Of a stretch of DNA of 35,910 nucleotides, positions 23,934-31,313 are shown piece after piece. The stretch spans positions 1-35,910 of the forward strand of contig CAZOPF010000056.1 in NCBI GenBank assembly GCA_964581605.1. The letters are read 5' to 3'. Origin of the DNA: CAADGU01 sp964581605 (lineage in GTDB: Bacteria; Chloroflexota; Anaerolineae; Promineifilales; Promineifilaceae). How positions within the stretch are numbered: the first letter of the stretch is position 1; each line of letters begins with the position of its first letter. The notes below the pieces were generated by a model. It was given only the letters and a program-made list of their open reading frames with translations, had not been told where the DNA came from and searched no databases. Position numbers and translations under genes: made by a program.

Positions 23934-23968
23934 AAAACCCTGAGGGTTTGGGAAAACCCTGAGGGTTT
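23934..23968 (-). terminator. Tandem palindromes, ACCCTGAGGGT family
   Basis: AAAACCCTGAGGGTTT at 23934-23949 and again at 23953-23968. Each copy is palindromic except for its centre, and the two copies also pair with each other with one mismatch. It lies 15 bp after the FHA gene stop and before the 79-aa gene. Likely an end or processing point of the kinase/FHA transcript; no T-run. Confidence 0.5.
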
Positions 23969-23983
23969 ATGATAGGGTTGTTA

Positions 23984-24487
23984 TCAATCAATAAAAATGT
24001 GTAAAAGCAAATCGCCAAAGCGAATTTCATCACCATTTTTGAGTGGATAGGGCTGGTTGGGCGGTAGCCGGTAGGTATTGAGCGTGGTGCCGTTGGTGCT
24101 TTCCAGGTCAATGAGGACGATGCCTTTTTTAACGGATTTGATGCGGGCGTGTAAGCGGGAGACACCTTTTTCCGCGCCGTCATCCTGGCTAAGGTCTAGT
24201 TCAGGGGTTGATTCGGTGTCGGCCCGGCCTACATTTATCACGTCATGGAGTTCAAGTTGTAAGCGGCGGCGGCTGCTGGGGATGACAATGGTGATGTGAT
24301 GGGGGGTAACGGCCGTTTCCAGCTCTTCTTGGGTTAATGGCGGCGGCGGGGCGTGGACGGCAAATTCGGAAAACGGCAGAATGGCCGTTTTTCCTTTCGT
24401 TATTTGTTCGACCAGGAAAGCGCCACATTCGGTGCAAAATAATGCACCCACCAATTGATTGGAACCACATTCAATACATCTAATCAT
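23984..24487 (-). CDS. Zinc-ribbon plus FHA domain protein
   Basis: 167 aa from the ATG at 24487, which overlaps the VWA gene stop by 8 bp (ATGATTAG); an ATG at 24505 would add only six residues. An N-terminal zinc ribbon (Cys4, Cys7, Cys18, Cys21: RCIECG, CTECGAF) is joined by a Pro-rich link to an FHA domain (about 80-167) with INVGRADTES, SRLHARI and STNGTTLN, the phospho-Thr-binding loops. FHA domains read Thr phosphorylation made by Ser/Thr kinases. With kinase, phosphatase and VWA genes upstream in the same transcript, it is the expected reader of this module. Soluble and cytoplasmic. Confidence 0.9.
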   Translation of the reverse strand: MIRCIECGSNQLVGALFCTECGAFLVEQITKGKTAILPFSEFAVHAPPPPLTQEELETAVTPHHITIVIPSSRRRLQLELHDVINVGRADTESTPELDLSQDDGAEKGVSRLHARIKSVKKGIVLIDLESTNGTTLNTYRLPPNQPYPLKNGDEIRFGDLLLHIFID

Positions 24488-25955
24488 CTGATTGGCTGTC
24501 GTCAAAATAAGCGGTACGGTTAACCAGGGCGCGGGTGCCGAATTTTAATTTTTTACGGCCGTCTAACGACATAGTGCCAGCCTGCAAAATACGTTCCGCT
24601 TCAAAATTAGCCTGCTGCGCCAACTGTGGTTCGCCCGCTTCTATGAGCCGCGTTGTCAGGTGGCGCATCCGTCGGGCAGCCGCTTCCAGCTCACCCGCTT
24701 CTACATCTTCCCACACGCGCTCATTCATCCGATACATATTCAGCATACGCACCGCTTCCACAATTGGCTCCGGCGGTAGTTGCTTTTCCGCATTCTTAAG
24801 CGCGTTAATGCGCACATTGTTTTGAAAGGTTTGCTGCTGCATCTGTTTGGCCGGAATATCAGCTACTAAATTGATGGGGATACTGAGCCGCCTTTCCACA
24901 CTTTGCGGCCGTATATTGATTTCCAACAAGAAAGCCAGACGAGATCGCCCTTCTACGTTGCCCAACCGAATCACATCATCATCAAGAACCAATGGTTGGG
25001 CAAAGGGGATAATTTTGTATCCATATTCCAACGACAGAAAATCTGGGAAGTCACGCCGGAGACGCATGTTTTGGGCATATACTGTACCCATGCCGCTGAT
25101 GCGTTCCTGCAACTTTTGCACCACGCTTTTGGGCTGTTCAATAAAGGTGGATTGCCCACCAGAGGGGGCTACCAGCTTGTCCAGAAATTGGTCATTCCAG
25201 TCTGAGCCAATGCCAAAGGCGGTGATGCCAATGTTTTCAGCGGCCGTTTTGGCGGCCAACTCCAGACATTGTTTATCGTCGCCATAGGTATGCCCGTCTG
25301 TCATTAAAATCAAGTGATTGGAAAATGCCGGTAAGGAGGATTGGCGCAGTTCTTTTGCGCCAGCAGCTAACCCCTGATAAATCTCTGTTCCCCCGGAAGC
25401 TTCAATGGCATGTAGCCCCCGCAACACGGCCGCTTTGTTACGCAATGGTTCGGCCGGAACAACTACTTCGGCCCGGTCGCTAAAGCTGATGATGGATAAT
25501 ACATCGGATGGGGTGAGCTTCTCTAAGACCAGCTCTACGGCCGCTTTAACGGCATCCAATCGCCGCCCTTGCATAGAGGTGCTGCGGTCAATAACCAGGC
25601 TCAAATTGAGCGGGAGTTGTTGGCCGCTGCTTTGTTTGGGCGGCCGAATGTCCACTAATAAGTAAAGGCGTTGGTCTGTATCCGACAGGTCAATTTGATC
25701 ACGACTGAGGGTTAGCTCAATATCCAGGTCAACCATGGTGGTTTCAACCAGGAGCGAGTCGTAGGTTGCCCGGCGTGCAGGATCGCTGAGAACTTCAAAC
25801 GCATTCAGGATACGCTGGTAATCGGCATTGCGGCCGGGGTCGCGTTCAGTGGGGGCAAAGCTCTTTTGCAGGGTTTCAAAGGCAATGCGGATAGCGGCCG
25901 TTTCTGCTTTGGGGTCTACTCCCAAAATAGCATAATAGTCAAAAATCTTGCTCAT
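24480..25955 (-). CDS. J-like domain fused to VWA domain
   Basis: 491 aa. Residues 1-70 have the fold pattern of a DnaJ J-domain (FDYYAILGVDPKAETAAIRIAF, then LNAFEVLSDPARRATYDSLL), but the HPD tripeptide needed to stimulate Hsp70 is missing (KSFAPTERDPGRN). A VWA domain (about 115-300) has a complete metal-binding MIDAS: Asp123-x-Ser125-x-Ser127, a Thr in the GGTEIYQG loop and TDGHTYGD. The C-terminal part is beta then helical (LPPEPIVEAVRMLNMYRMNERVWEDVEAGELEAAARRM), as in inter-alpha-trypsin-inhibitor-like bacterial VWA proteins. It is likely a scaffold that assembles with the kinase, PP2C and FHA proteins of the same operon. No signal peptide. Confidence 0.88.
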   Translation of the reverse strand: MSKIFDYYAILGVDPKAETAAIRIAFETLQKSFAPTERDPGRNADYQRILNAFEVLSDPARRATYDSLLVETTMVDLDIELTLSRDQIDLSDTDQRLYLLVDIRPPKQSSGQQLPLNLSLVIDRSTSMQGRRLDAVKAAVELVLEKLTPSDVLSIISFSDRAEVVVPAEPLRNKAAVLRGLHAIEASGGTEIYQGLAAGAKELRQSSLPAFSNHLILMTDGHTYGDDKQCLELAAKTAAENIGITAFGIGSDWNDQFLDKLVAPSGGQSTFIEQPKSVVQKLQERISGMGTVYAQNMRLRRDFPDFLSLEYGYKIIPFAQPLVLDDDVIRLGNVEGRSRLAFLLEINIRPQSVERRLSIPINLVADIPAKQMQQQTFQNNVRINALKNAEKQLPPEPIVEAVRMLNMYRMNERVWEDVEAGELEAAARRMRHLTTRLIEAGEPQLAQQANFEAERILQAGTMSLDGRKKLKFGTRALVNRTAYFDDSQSDD

Positions 25956-25984
25956 TTGAACTCAGATGGCAATTCACTACCTGG

Positions 25985-26971
25985 TTACAGACTGAACTCC
26001 ACCACAATAACTGTGACATTATCATTGCTATTGCCTGCCATAGCAGCCGCAACCAATTCGTCCACCATTTGCTGAATGGGCACGTCTTGTTTCAAGATAC
26101 TATCCATCATGTCATCAGACACAAAACCACAAAGTCCATCGCTGCAAAGCAGCAGCTTCCCTTTCTTGGGCAGCAACCGCATGTAAGTGTCAATTTCCAC
26201 TTCTTCCCCCTGGCCAACAGCACGCAGCAAAACATTGCGATAGCGGTAAACGGTGGCTTCTTCGGCCGTCAGTTGCCCCACATCTTGTAAACGCTGCACC
26301 AGTGAATGGTCATTGGTAATGGCCTCAAATTTCTCATCGGTGTGTAGATACAGACGGCTGTCCCCCACATGGGCCACATGCAAACGGCTGCCCAGTAACA
26401 AAGCAACCGTGAGGGTGGTGCCGCTATCTACATCAGGTTCATCCTGAAATACGGCCGTGTTAGCAATCTGCACTGCCTCCACCAAAGTATCCCGAATACC
26501 AATTTGAGGTGGGGTATCTTGGGCCAGCAGAGGGAGGTAGATCTCTTTCAGGATATGGTTGGCCGCTTGCCGCGAGGCAATTTTGCTGGCGACATGCCCA
26601 TTGGTATGTCCGCCCATGCCATCGGCCACAATGTATAGGCCAAAGGGCATCATCGTAAAATGGCCGCCTGTTTCTGAAGAAAATGTGATGCACGAATCTT
26701 CATTTCGTTCTCGAGCACCTATGTCGCACCGCCGGGCATAACGGATAACTGCTTCACTTTTGTTGGCAGAGGCATTTGGGCCGGTAATGATCCCTTTAAC
26801 GCCAGGGATAACCAGAGGGGGGAGTTCTTCAGTCTTGCCTGTTTCGCTCGTTATCTCTTCTTCGGTGACATTAAGAATAAACGGATGCGTTTCAGGCACG
26901 GCACGCCCCGCTCCATTGCCCATATCTGTTGCCAACTCATCTGATTCTGAAAATACCGTTGATTCGTTCAT
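25985..26971 (-). CDS. PP2C-family Ser/Thr protein phosphatase
   Basis: 328 aa. A low-complexity acidic N-terminus (1-72) precedes a PP2C/PPM catalytic domain. Metal-binding and catalytic motifs are complete: RNEDS (Asp92), IVADGMGGH (Asp117), GTTLTVALL, HVGDSRLY, ITNDHSLVQRL, LLCSDGL and NDNVTVIVV near the end. It removes phosphate from Ser/Thr, the natural counterpart of the kinase encoded 75 bp upstream; the VWA gene follows 29 bp later. Soluble and cytoplasmic. The acidic N-terminal extension, rich in Thr/Glu, could itself be a phosphorylation and FHA-binding site; this is inference. Confidence 0.93.
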   Translation of the reverse strand: MNESTVFSESDELATDMGNGAGRAVPETHPFILNVTEEEITSETGKTEELPPLVIPGVKGIITGPNASANKSEAVIRYARRCDIGARERNEDSCITFSSETGGHFTMMPFGLYIVADGMGGHTNGHVASKIASRQAANHILKEIYLPLLAQDTPPQIGIRDTLVEAVQIANTAVFQDEPDVDSGTTLTVALLLGSRLHVAHVGDSRLYLHTDEKFEAITNDHSLVQRLQDVGQLTAEEATVYRYRNVLLRAVGQGEEVEIDTYMRLLPKKGKLLLCSDGLCGFVSDDMMDSILKQDVPIQQMVDELVAAAMAGNSNDNVTVIVVEFSL

Positions 26972-27046
26972 TATTGTTTAGCCTAACTAAGTGTACCAGA
27001 CAGTTTACACACCGATAAAATTTACGGGCCATCTGTCAATGTGTGG

Positions 27047-29014
27047 CTATGCCGGTAATGCGTACAAGGTGCGGTTTGTAGAGCCGATATAGACCATGTC
27101 ATCCATCACGACGGGAGAACCAATAAAACGGCCGTCGGTATCAAATCGCCATCGTAAATCTCCCCGCCGCAAGCTAAGGCAGTAGAGAGTGCCGTCCGTT
27201 GAGCCTACATAAACAGCATCATGAGATACGGCCGGTGAGCAAGTTACCTGTCCCTTCGTTTCATAGTTCCATATTTGGCGGCCCGAATCCGTATCCAGCG
27301 CATACAGATTGCCATCGGCCGAACCAATAAATACAACCGTGTCATGGACTGTGGGGGATGAGATGATAGGCCGGCGCGCCCGGAACCGCCATATCACATA
27401 CCCGGAAGCCGCATCCAGGGCGTATACCGTGGCATCATGGGAACCAACATAGATAATCTCATGTGCCAGTGTGGGGGATGATGTGACATTCCGTTTGGCT
27501 TGTGCCTGCCAGATTGTCTTGCCAGAGGCCAGTTCCAGGCAAAAAATATAACCGCCTTCGGTGCCAAAAAACACGCGCTCATCATCAACATAGGGGGTAG
27601 AACGGACAGCACTGTAGGCGCGGGCTTTCCAGGCAGATCGGCCCGTTTTTACATTGATGGCGTAAAAATGACCGTCATCGGAACCAAAAAAGGCGTGGTC
27701 AAAACGAACACGGGGGGATGTATAGATGGGGCCGCCGGTAGTAAATCGCCAATTCTGGCGGCCGGTGCGTGTTTGAATACTATAAAGATGACGGTCAACA
27801 GAACCGATGAAAACATTATCTTCATACACAAAAGGGGCGGAACCACCAACGTTATCCATTGCCGGAAACTTCCACAAAAACTCCCCTTTAGCCTGGGAAA
27901 GTGCATAGAGGTTATTGTCATAGGCGCTGACAAAAATGGTGCTATTCGCCACAGCCACCCGCCGCCGAATTTCATCTTCGCACTTAAAAGTCCAGACGGG
28001 TTTTATCTGGCTGACGGCCGCCGGGGCTGCTACGCCATCAGTTGGTGTAACGGCAACTGTGCCCGGAATGGTGGGCGACACGGCCGTAACCGTTCCGGGC
28101 ACACTGCTGCTGACGGCCGTCGCTGGCAATCCGGGCCGCCGCAAGCCTTCCAGGGCCGCCTTGAGCGCCTGGGCATTGGGATAGCGATCCATCGGATCAT
28201 ACGCCAGGCAACGCATAATGATCGCTTCAAATTCAGGGGAAACAGAGGGGTTGACTTTGGTAATCGGCCGTTCATTAAACGTAAAGGGTGGCTCTAGCCG
28301 GGGGTCTTGTTTGGTGAGTAAATGGTGCAGGGTGGCCCCCAGGGCATAAATATCACCAGCCGGTTCGGCCCGCCCCCGGTACTGCTCCGGTGGCGAATAT
28401 CCTTCCGTGCCGATCATGGTGCCTTTGTCGCCCGTTTCAAACACCTTGGCAATACCAAAGTCTATGAGGACGATACGGCCGTATTGATCCAGCATAATGT
28501 TCGATGGCTTGACATCACGGAACACAATGGCCTGGGGTTTCTGGTTGTGCAGGTGATCCAGCGCGTCACATAGCTGAATGGCCCACTCCAGCGCTGTCGT
28601 CTGGTCAAGCATTTCTGTGGACTCTTCCAACCATTGATCCAGGTCTTTGCCCCGAATCAGATCCAGCACCAGATAGGAACGATCCTCTTCAGTGAAATAG
28701 TCAGAGACATCGGGGATAGCGGGGTGATCCAGCATCGCCAGCATACTGGCTTCACGTTCAAACGATTTAATGGTGAGTTCCCGCATCTGGGGGTCGGGGG
28801 CTGAGATAACCATTTCCTTGATGGCACACAGCTTGGTCACATTGGGGAAGCGCATATCCCGCGCTTTGTAGACAGAACTGAAACCGCCAGAACCCAGCGG
28901 GCCTACAATCCGGTACCGATCTTGCAGCATATCGCCCGGCTGTAAACGCGCTTTGGTTGGCGTTTTCTGTCGGTTGCGCTTGCTAGCGAGTTGTCTGGTG
29001 GTTAATCGCCCCAT
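27047..29014 (-). CDS. Ser/Thr protein kinase with C-terminal eight-bladed beta-propeller
   Basis: 655 aa. Kinase domain (about 33-290): glycine loop GPLGSGGFSSVY, Lys66 (CAIKEM), catalytic loop VFRDVKPSN with Asp167 (the usual HRD His is Phe), IDFG with Asp185, GTEGYSPPEQY activation segment. A Thr/Pro/Val-rich linker (about 292-340) has no membrane span. The rest is eight PQQ/BamB-like repeats of about 40 residues (pattern SPxVxxxxVYIGSxDGxLYAL), an eight-bladed propeller. Unlike PknD-type receptor kinases the propeller is therefore cytoplasmic. Length and repeats suggest it senses or binds a ligand or protein. First gene of the kinase-PP2C-VWA-FHA unit. Confidence 0.93.
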   Translation of the reverse strand: MGRLTTRQLASKRNRQKTPTKARLQPGDMLQDRYRIVGPLGSGGFSSVYKARDMRFPNVTKLCAIKEMVISAPDPQMRELTIKSFEREASMLAMLDHPAIPDVSDYFTEEDRSYLVLDLIRGKDLDQWLEESTEMLDQTTALEWAIQLCDALDHLHNQKPQAIVFRDVKPSNIMLDQYGRIVLIDFGIAKVFETGDKGTMIGTEGYSPPEQYRGRAEPAGDIYALGATLHHLLTKQDPRLEPPFTFNERPITKVNPSVSPEFEAIIMRCLAYDPMDRYPNAQALKAALEGLRRPGLPATAVSSSVPGTVTAVSPTIPGTVAVTPTDGVAAPAAVSQIKPVWTFKCEDEIRRRVAVANSTIFVSAYDNNLYALSQAKGEFLWKFPAMDNVGGSAPFVYEDNVFIGSVDRHLYSIQTRTGRQNWRFTTGGPIYTSPRVRFDHAFFGSDDGHFYAINVKTGRSAWKARAYSAVRSTPYVDDERVFFGTEGGYIFCLELASGKTIWQAQAKRNVTSSPTLAHEIIYVGSHDATVYALDAASGYVIWRFRARRPIISSPTVHDTVVFIGSADGNLYALDTDSGRQIWNYETKGQVTCSPAVSHDAVYVGSTDGTLYCLSLRRGDLRWRFDTDGRFIGSPVVMDDMVYIGSTNRTLYALPA

Positions 29015-29053
29015 GGTTATCAGGTCTCTCTTCCTGTGATGGCTTGGTAGTTA

Positions 29054-29083
29054 ATTATAAGTTGACCCCGGCGAAATGATCAA
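29054..29083 (-). promoter_or_regulatory. Promoter of kinase/PP2C/VWA/FHA unit
   Basis: Minus strand TTGATC (plus 29078-29083, 4/6), 18 bp, TATAAT (plus 29054-29059, perfect). The -35 overlaps the stop codon of the PIG-L gene. Start about 29047. Confidence 0.5.
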
Positions 29084-29835
29084 GCATCCATCGAATTCGG
29101 CTTATACTGCCATAGTCGTTCACCACCTGCGGCAACTGCGTGCTGATGAATTTGTTGTTCCAGGTCAGCACGGCCGTTAAAAAATGAACTCATCTGGGAT
29201 GTATAGGCGGCAATGGCTTCAATTTTAGCGGCAATAGCCGCGCCCGTCAGTGGGATGGTCTGGCTATGCCAGGTGGGGTCGGCGGGGGGAATCACGGCCG
29301 TAACCGCCGCCTCGTCTCGTGCATAAGGGTAATCTTCATAATAAAACAGCTCTGCGCCAAAACAACGTTCGGCCGCCCGGCGCACCATCTGGTGGTCTAC
29401 ATGATTACCCACTGCCAGCGGCGCGATCACCCGTTTGTTGGTGGGCAAGGCCGCAAATTGCCCGGCCAACCTCGCCACAAGCGCATGGTCGGCTGGATGA
29501 ATGTCGCCAGTAATTTCGGCCCAATTGGTATAGAGGGTACGGCCGTCGGCACCCATCCGGTAAATGCAATCAGGTATCACCCCATGCTGGTAATCTGCCC
29601 GTAAAATGGCGCAGGCCGCAATGTCCTCGGCGCGGCGAGCGGCCACGGCATCATGGGCCAACTGCCAACGGCCGTGCAACTCCTGTGCATACTCTGAAAA
29701 ATCGCCCACCGGGTCGCCGGCCATGATGGTGACGATGAGGATGTGCTGGCCGACGGCCGTTTGCTGCGCAATCTGCCCACCACAAGACAAGGCGGCGTCA
29801 TCTAAATGAGGGGAGAGGTAAATAGCGTCATACAT
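29080..29835 (-). CDS. PIG-L family deacetylase
   Basis: 251 aa from MYDAIYLSPHLDD. The metal-binding motif PHLDDAALSCGG (9-20) and the second site GNHVDHQMV identify the PIG-L/LmbE family, zinc enzymes that remove acetyl groups from N-acetylglucosamine-type sugars (bacillithiol, mycothiol and GPI pathways, glycan or lipid precursors). The precise substrate cannot be told. An open ATG 24 codons earlier (29907) is made of the octamer repeat (TLTQTPKHPNTQT-like peptide) and is rejected. Divergent from moaC across an inverted repeat. Confidence 0.9.
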   Translation of the reverse strand: MYDAIYLSPHLDDAALSCGGQIAQQTAVGQHILIVTIMAGDPVGDFSEYAQELHGRWQLAHDAVAARRAEDIAACAILRADYQHGVIPDCIYRMGADGRTLYTNWAEITGDIHPADHALVARLAGQFAALPTNKRVIAPLAVGNHVDHQMVRRAAERCFGAELFYYEDYPYARDEAAVTAVIPPADPTWHSQTIPLTGAAIAAKIEAIAAYTSQMSSFFNGRADLEQQIHQHAVAAGGERLWQYKPNSMDA

Positions 29836-29836
29836 T

Positions 29837-29902
29837 AGTGTTTGCGTGTTTGGGTGTTTGGGTGTTTGCGTAAGCACTCGAACACCAAAACACTTGAACA
29901 CT
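29837..29902. repeat. Octamer (GTGTTTGG)n inverted repeat
   Basis: GTGTTTGC, GTGTTTGG, GTGTTTGG, GTGTTTGC in tandem. The arms 29837-29858 and 29881-29902 pair at 18 of 22 positions. Same family as the array at 1-176. It occupies the divergent region between the PIG-L gene and moaC. Confidence 0.8.
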
Positions 29903-29906
29903 CCCA

Positions 29907-29936
29907 TTGGCTTGCACGTTGCCAGCTAACTATAAT
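29907..29936 (+). promoter_or_regulatory. Promoter of moaC, nearly leaderless
   Basis: TTGGCT (29907-29912, 4/6), 18 bp, TATAAT (29931-29936, perfect). The ATG follows 9 nt after the -10, so transcription would start only about 3 nt before it. Confidence 0.5.
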
Positions 29937-29945
29937 ACGAAGCCT

Positions 29946-30428
29946 ATGCCTGAGCAATTGACGCATTTGGATGCACACGGCCGTGCCCGCATGGTAGACG
30001 TGGGCCACAAGGATGACACCGTTCGTGTGGCAACAGCCCGCGGCACAGTGCAGATGCAGCCAGCCACCTTACAACAGATTATGGCCGGACAAATCAAAAA
30101 GGGAGAAGTGCTGACCATTGCGGAGTTGGCGGGCGTGATGGCCGCCAAACGCACCAGTGACCTGATCCCCCTCTGCCACCCCCTCATGCTCAATCACATC
30201 ACCGTCACCTGCACCCCCAACCCGGCGCAAAGCTGTGTGGACATTGAGGCTACCGTTCGCCTCACGGGCAAAACAGGTGTGGAAATGGAGGCTCTCACGG
30301 CCGTGACCATTGCCGGTCTCACTATTTATGACATGGCGAAAGCCATAGACAAAGGCATGCGCCTGACCGATGTGCGTCTGGTACATAAGGAAGGCGGCAA
30401 AAGTGGAGAGTGGAGGAGTGAGCAATGA
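29946..30428 (+). CDS. moaC: Cyclic pyranopterin monophosphate synthase MoaC
   Basis: 160 aa. MoaC converts the GTP-derived intermediate made by MoaA into cyclic pyranopterin monophosphate, the second step of molybdenum cofactor synthesis. Visible: MVDVGHKDDTVRVATARG, the AAKRTSDLIPLCHPL core, GVEMEALTAV and IYDMAKAIDKGM with the catalytic Asp and Lys. Start at ATG 29946 follows the family and a leaderless promoter; an earlier ATG (29907) lies upstream of the -10. The last residues, GKSGEWRSEQ, come from the heptamer repeat that begins there. The MoaD-MoaE fusion gene follows. No moaA is in the window. Confidence 0.95.
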   Translation: MPEQLTHLDAHGRARMVDVGHKDDTVRVATARGTVQMQPATLQQIMAGQIKKGEVLTIAELAGVMAAKRTSDLIPLCHPLMLNHITVTCTPNPAQSCVDIEATVRLTGKTGVEMEALTAVTIAGLTIYDMAKAIDKGMRLTDVRLVHKEGGKSGEWRSEQ

Positions 30429-30488
30429 GGAGTGAGCAGTGAACGGTGAACGGTCTTACTGCTCACTGCCAACCGCTTACTGCTCACT
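30404..30488. repeat. Heptamer repeat (AGTGAGC)n / (ACTGCTC)n inverted
   Basis: AGTGAGC, AATGAGG, AGTGAGC, AGTGAAC, GGTGAAC in tandem, then inverse copies. AGTGAGCAGT (30431-30440) pairs perfectly with ACTGCTCACT at 30458-30467 and again at 30479-30488. It includes the end of moaC and the spacer to the next gene. Confidence 0.8.
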
Positions 30489-30498
30489 GATTAAAGGT

Positions 30499-31218
30499 AT
30501 GGAACTAACAATTCGTCTATTCGCCACTCTTAAAGACCGCGCCGGGCAGGGGCAGATTGTGGTCAGCGTGGCCGAACCGGCAACGGTGCAAACGGTTTTG
30601 AGCGCGGTTGTGAGCCAGTATCCGGCATTGGGTACGGCCGTCCCCAGCAGCATCGTCTCGGTGAACAAAGCATTTGCCGGGGAGGAGACGGCCGTGCGCC
30701 CCGGCGACGAAATCGCCATCTTCCCCCCCGTCAGCGGCGGCCAGATGCCTCATCCAACCTATTTTGCGATAACGACGACGGCCGTAGACATCAACGCCAT
30801 CCACCAACACCTCACCACCCCCGACATTGGCGCAATTATCAGCTTCACCGGCTCCGTGCGCGGCCAGACCAACCGCCAGGGGCTGCCCGACGAAACCACC
30901 CACCTGGAATACGAAGCCTACGAAGCCATGGCCGAGCAAAAGATGGCCCAAATCGCCCAGGAAATCTGGGCGCGCTGGCCGCTCGTCAAAGGCATTGCTA
31001 TCGTTCAGCGCATTGGCACATTGCAAGTGGGTGACATGACCACCTTCGTCGCCTGCGCCGCCGCCCACCGCGACCAGGGCGCCTTCGACGCCGCCCGCTA
31101 CGGCATAGACCGCCTGAAAGAAATCGTGCCCGTCTGGAAAAAAGAAGTCGGCCCAGATAAAAGTATCTGGATTGAAGGACACTATCATCCAACGGAACAA
31201 GACAACCAAAGCCCGTAA
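30499..31218 (+). CDS. moaX: MoaD-MoaE fusion, molybdopterin synthase
   Basis: 239 aa joining both subunits of molybdopterin synthase. Residues 1-81 are MoaD (MELTIRLFATLKDRAG, ending IAIFPPVSGG, Gly80-Gly81), whose C-terminal Gly is normally thiocarboxylated. Residues about 84-235 are MoaE (IGAIISFTGSVRGQ, LEYEAYEAMAEQKM, RIGTLQVGDMTTFVA, RYGIDRLKEIVPVWKKEV). The enzyme puts two sulfurs on cyclic pyranopterin monophosphate. The Gly-Gly is internal, so the chain must be cut after it to work, as reported for MoaX of Mycobacterium tuberculosis. An earlier start at 30439 would add only repeat-derived residues. Confidence 0.93.
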   Translation: MELTIRLFATLKDRAGQGQIVVSVAEPATVQTVLSAVVSQYPALGTAVPSSIVSVNKAFAGEETAVRPGDEIAIFPPVSGGQMPHPTYFAITTTAVDINAIHQHLTTPDIGAIISFTGSVRGQTNRQGLPDETTHLEYEAYEAMAEQKMAQIAQEIWARWPLVKGIAIVQRIGTLQVGDMTTFVACAAAHRDQGAFDAARYGIDRLKEIVPVWKKEVGPDKSIWIEGHYHPTEQDNQSP

Positions 31219-31234
31219 GCCATCATCCGAACTC

Positions 31235-31280
31235 CGTAATCCGCCTACGGGTCACGGATTACGCATCACGCATCACGCTT
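31235..31280. repeat. Inverted repeat and GCATCAC heptamers before fabF
   Basis: CGTAATCCG (31235-31243) pairs with CGGATTACG (31255-31263), followed by GCATCAC, GCATCAC in tandem. It lies in the 95-bp spacer between the moaD-moaE fusion and fabF. Confidence 0.7.
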
Positions 31281-31313
31281 GACGCAACACAGTCTGTAAA
31301 ACTGGAGAACGAT

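Noticed and set aside
23893..24183. 96-aa minus-strand frame
   Set aside because: Overlaps the FHA gene out of frame and includes the hairpin repeat; no motif.
23984..29014. Calling the kinase/PP2C/VWA/FHA block a phage-defence or Ter system
   Set aside because: No ter genes, nucleases or other effectors are nearby; only the partial resemblance to the TerY-P triad is supported.
29836..29907. N-terminal extension of the PIG-L protein
   Set aside because: Encoded by the octamer repeat; family proteins begin just before the PHxDD motif.
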